This document shows, piece by piece, positions 63,796 through 64,000 of a stretch of 64,000 bases of DNA (positions are counted from its first letter, which is position 1; the number at the start of each line of letters is the position of its first letter). The stretch spans positions 124,001 through 188,000 of the forward strand of contig NZ_JAAXPO010000003.1 in the NCBI RefSeq assembly GCF_012396485.1. The letters are read 5' to 3'. Both the position numbers and the translations under genes were made by a program. The notes under the pieces are model-generated. The model was not told the origin of the DNA, did not search any database, and saw nothing but the letters and a program-made list of their open reading frames with translations. This DNA comes from Leuconostoc holzapfelii (GTDB lineage: Bacteria; Bacillota; Bacilli; Lactobacillales; Lactobacillaceae).

Positions 63796-64000
63796 ATGTA
63801 TGAAAATATTCATCTGATCACCGCAATTGTTACCCCGTTTACAAGCGCTGGTGCGATTGATTATCCGGCACTTGATCGCGTGATTGATCATTTACTTGCT
63901 CATGGGACGCAAGGCTTGGTCATTGCTGGGACGACTGGGGAGTCACCGACATTGACGCATGATGAAAAGCTGGCGTTAACGATGCATGTGGCGAACTATG
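63796..64000 (+). CDS. dapA: 4-hydroxy-tetrahydrodipicolinate synthase (3'-partial)
   Basis: The first 68 residues of DapA are present before the window ends. The enzyme condenses pyruvate with aspartate semialdehyde at the start of the lysine branch. The visible start [20 protein letters not shown] and [19 protein letters not shown], with the conserved TTGE phosphate-like loop, are diagnostic. GAGGGAA precedes the start at 63796, 41 bases after the deacetylase stop. Confidence 0.95.
   Translation, partial: MYENIHLITAIVTPFTSAGAIDYPALDRVIDHLLAHGTQGLVIAGTTGESPTLTHDEKLALTMHVANY

Noticed and set aside
1-64000. rRNA, tRNA, CRISPR arrays, prophage or complete insertion sequences
   Set aside because: I looked in all intergenic stretches and saw none; small structured RNAs beyond the two riboswitches cannot be excluded by eye.

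Overview
The window reads as the chromosome of a heterofermentative lactic acid bacterium, most likely a Weissella (Leuconostocaceae-type). The basis is the gene content: a phosphoketolase, an araA/araB/araD arabinose block under an AraR regulator, argGHF, an acetylated-diaminopimelate lysine route under a lysine riboswitch, oleate hydratase, and a Gram-positive wzy-type polysaccharide locus. Core genes look to be around 45% G+C. Genus assignment is inference from gene content; no rRNA or tRNA gene is present to confirm it.

Layout. 0-1 kb: end of a fructose PTS membrane protein. 1-7 kb: an AT-rich acyltransferase, an alkylguanine-DNA alkyltransferase homologue, an HdeD-like protein, rimM-trmD and a large membrane protein. 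7-19.6 kb: a polysaccharide locus running regulatory trio (PHP phosphatase, chain-length protein, tyrosine kinase), epimerase, priming transferase, GT4, polymerase, three more glycosyltransferases, a decayed pyruvyl transferase, a Wzx flippase and a frameshifted acyltransferase. From about 12.4 to 19 kb it is strongly AT-rich, as expected for an exchanged serotype core. 19.9-21 kb: an orphan nuclease/helicase-like protein. 21-23.6 kb: a tetR - small membrane protein - ohyA operon. 23.8-31.4 kb: araR and araA-transporter-araB-araD-galM, with a promoter carrying an AraR operator and a perfect cre; galM is frameshifted near its end.

31.5-44.5 kb: housekeeping genes (panE-like, msrA, rnz, recJ, apt, rarD, a YjbH-like protein divergent from relQ-nadK-rluD-type genes, mgtE, an LCP protein). 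44.6-48.4 kb: argGHF behind an ARG box; the argF product carries HDLP where the family has HCLP. 48.4-50.8 kb: phosphoketolase on the minus strand.

51.1-53.6 kb holds the most unusual system: a TPP riboswitch with a readable terminator/antiterminator switch controlling three overlapping genes, a nucleoside-deoxyribosyltransferase-fold N-glycosidase, a thymidylate-synthase-fold protein with the Asn-to-Asp change that marks cytosine-nucleotide hydroxymethylases, and a SAM methyltransferase. These are the three activities needed to turn CMP into bacimethrin (2-methoxy-HMP), a thiamine antivitamin. I propose it as a compact bacimethrin-type locus.

53.6-64 kb: rqcH, cutC, a cysteine-free rpmF, ntd, a DedA protein, an HTH protein with nadV, then a lysine riboswitch driving lysA-dapH-acetyl-DAP deacetylase-dapA (cut by the window end).
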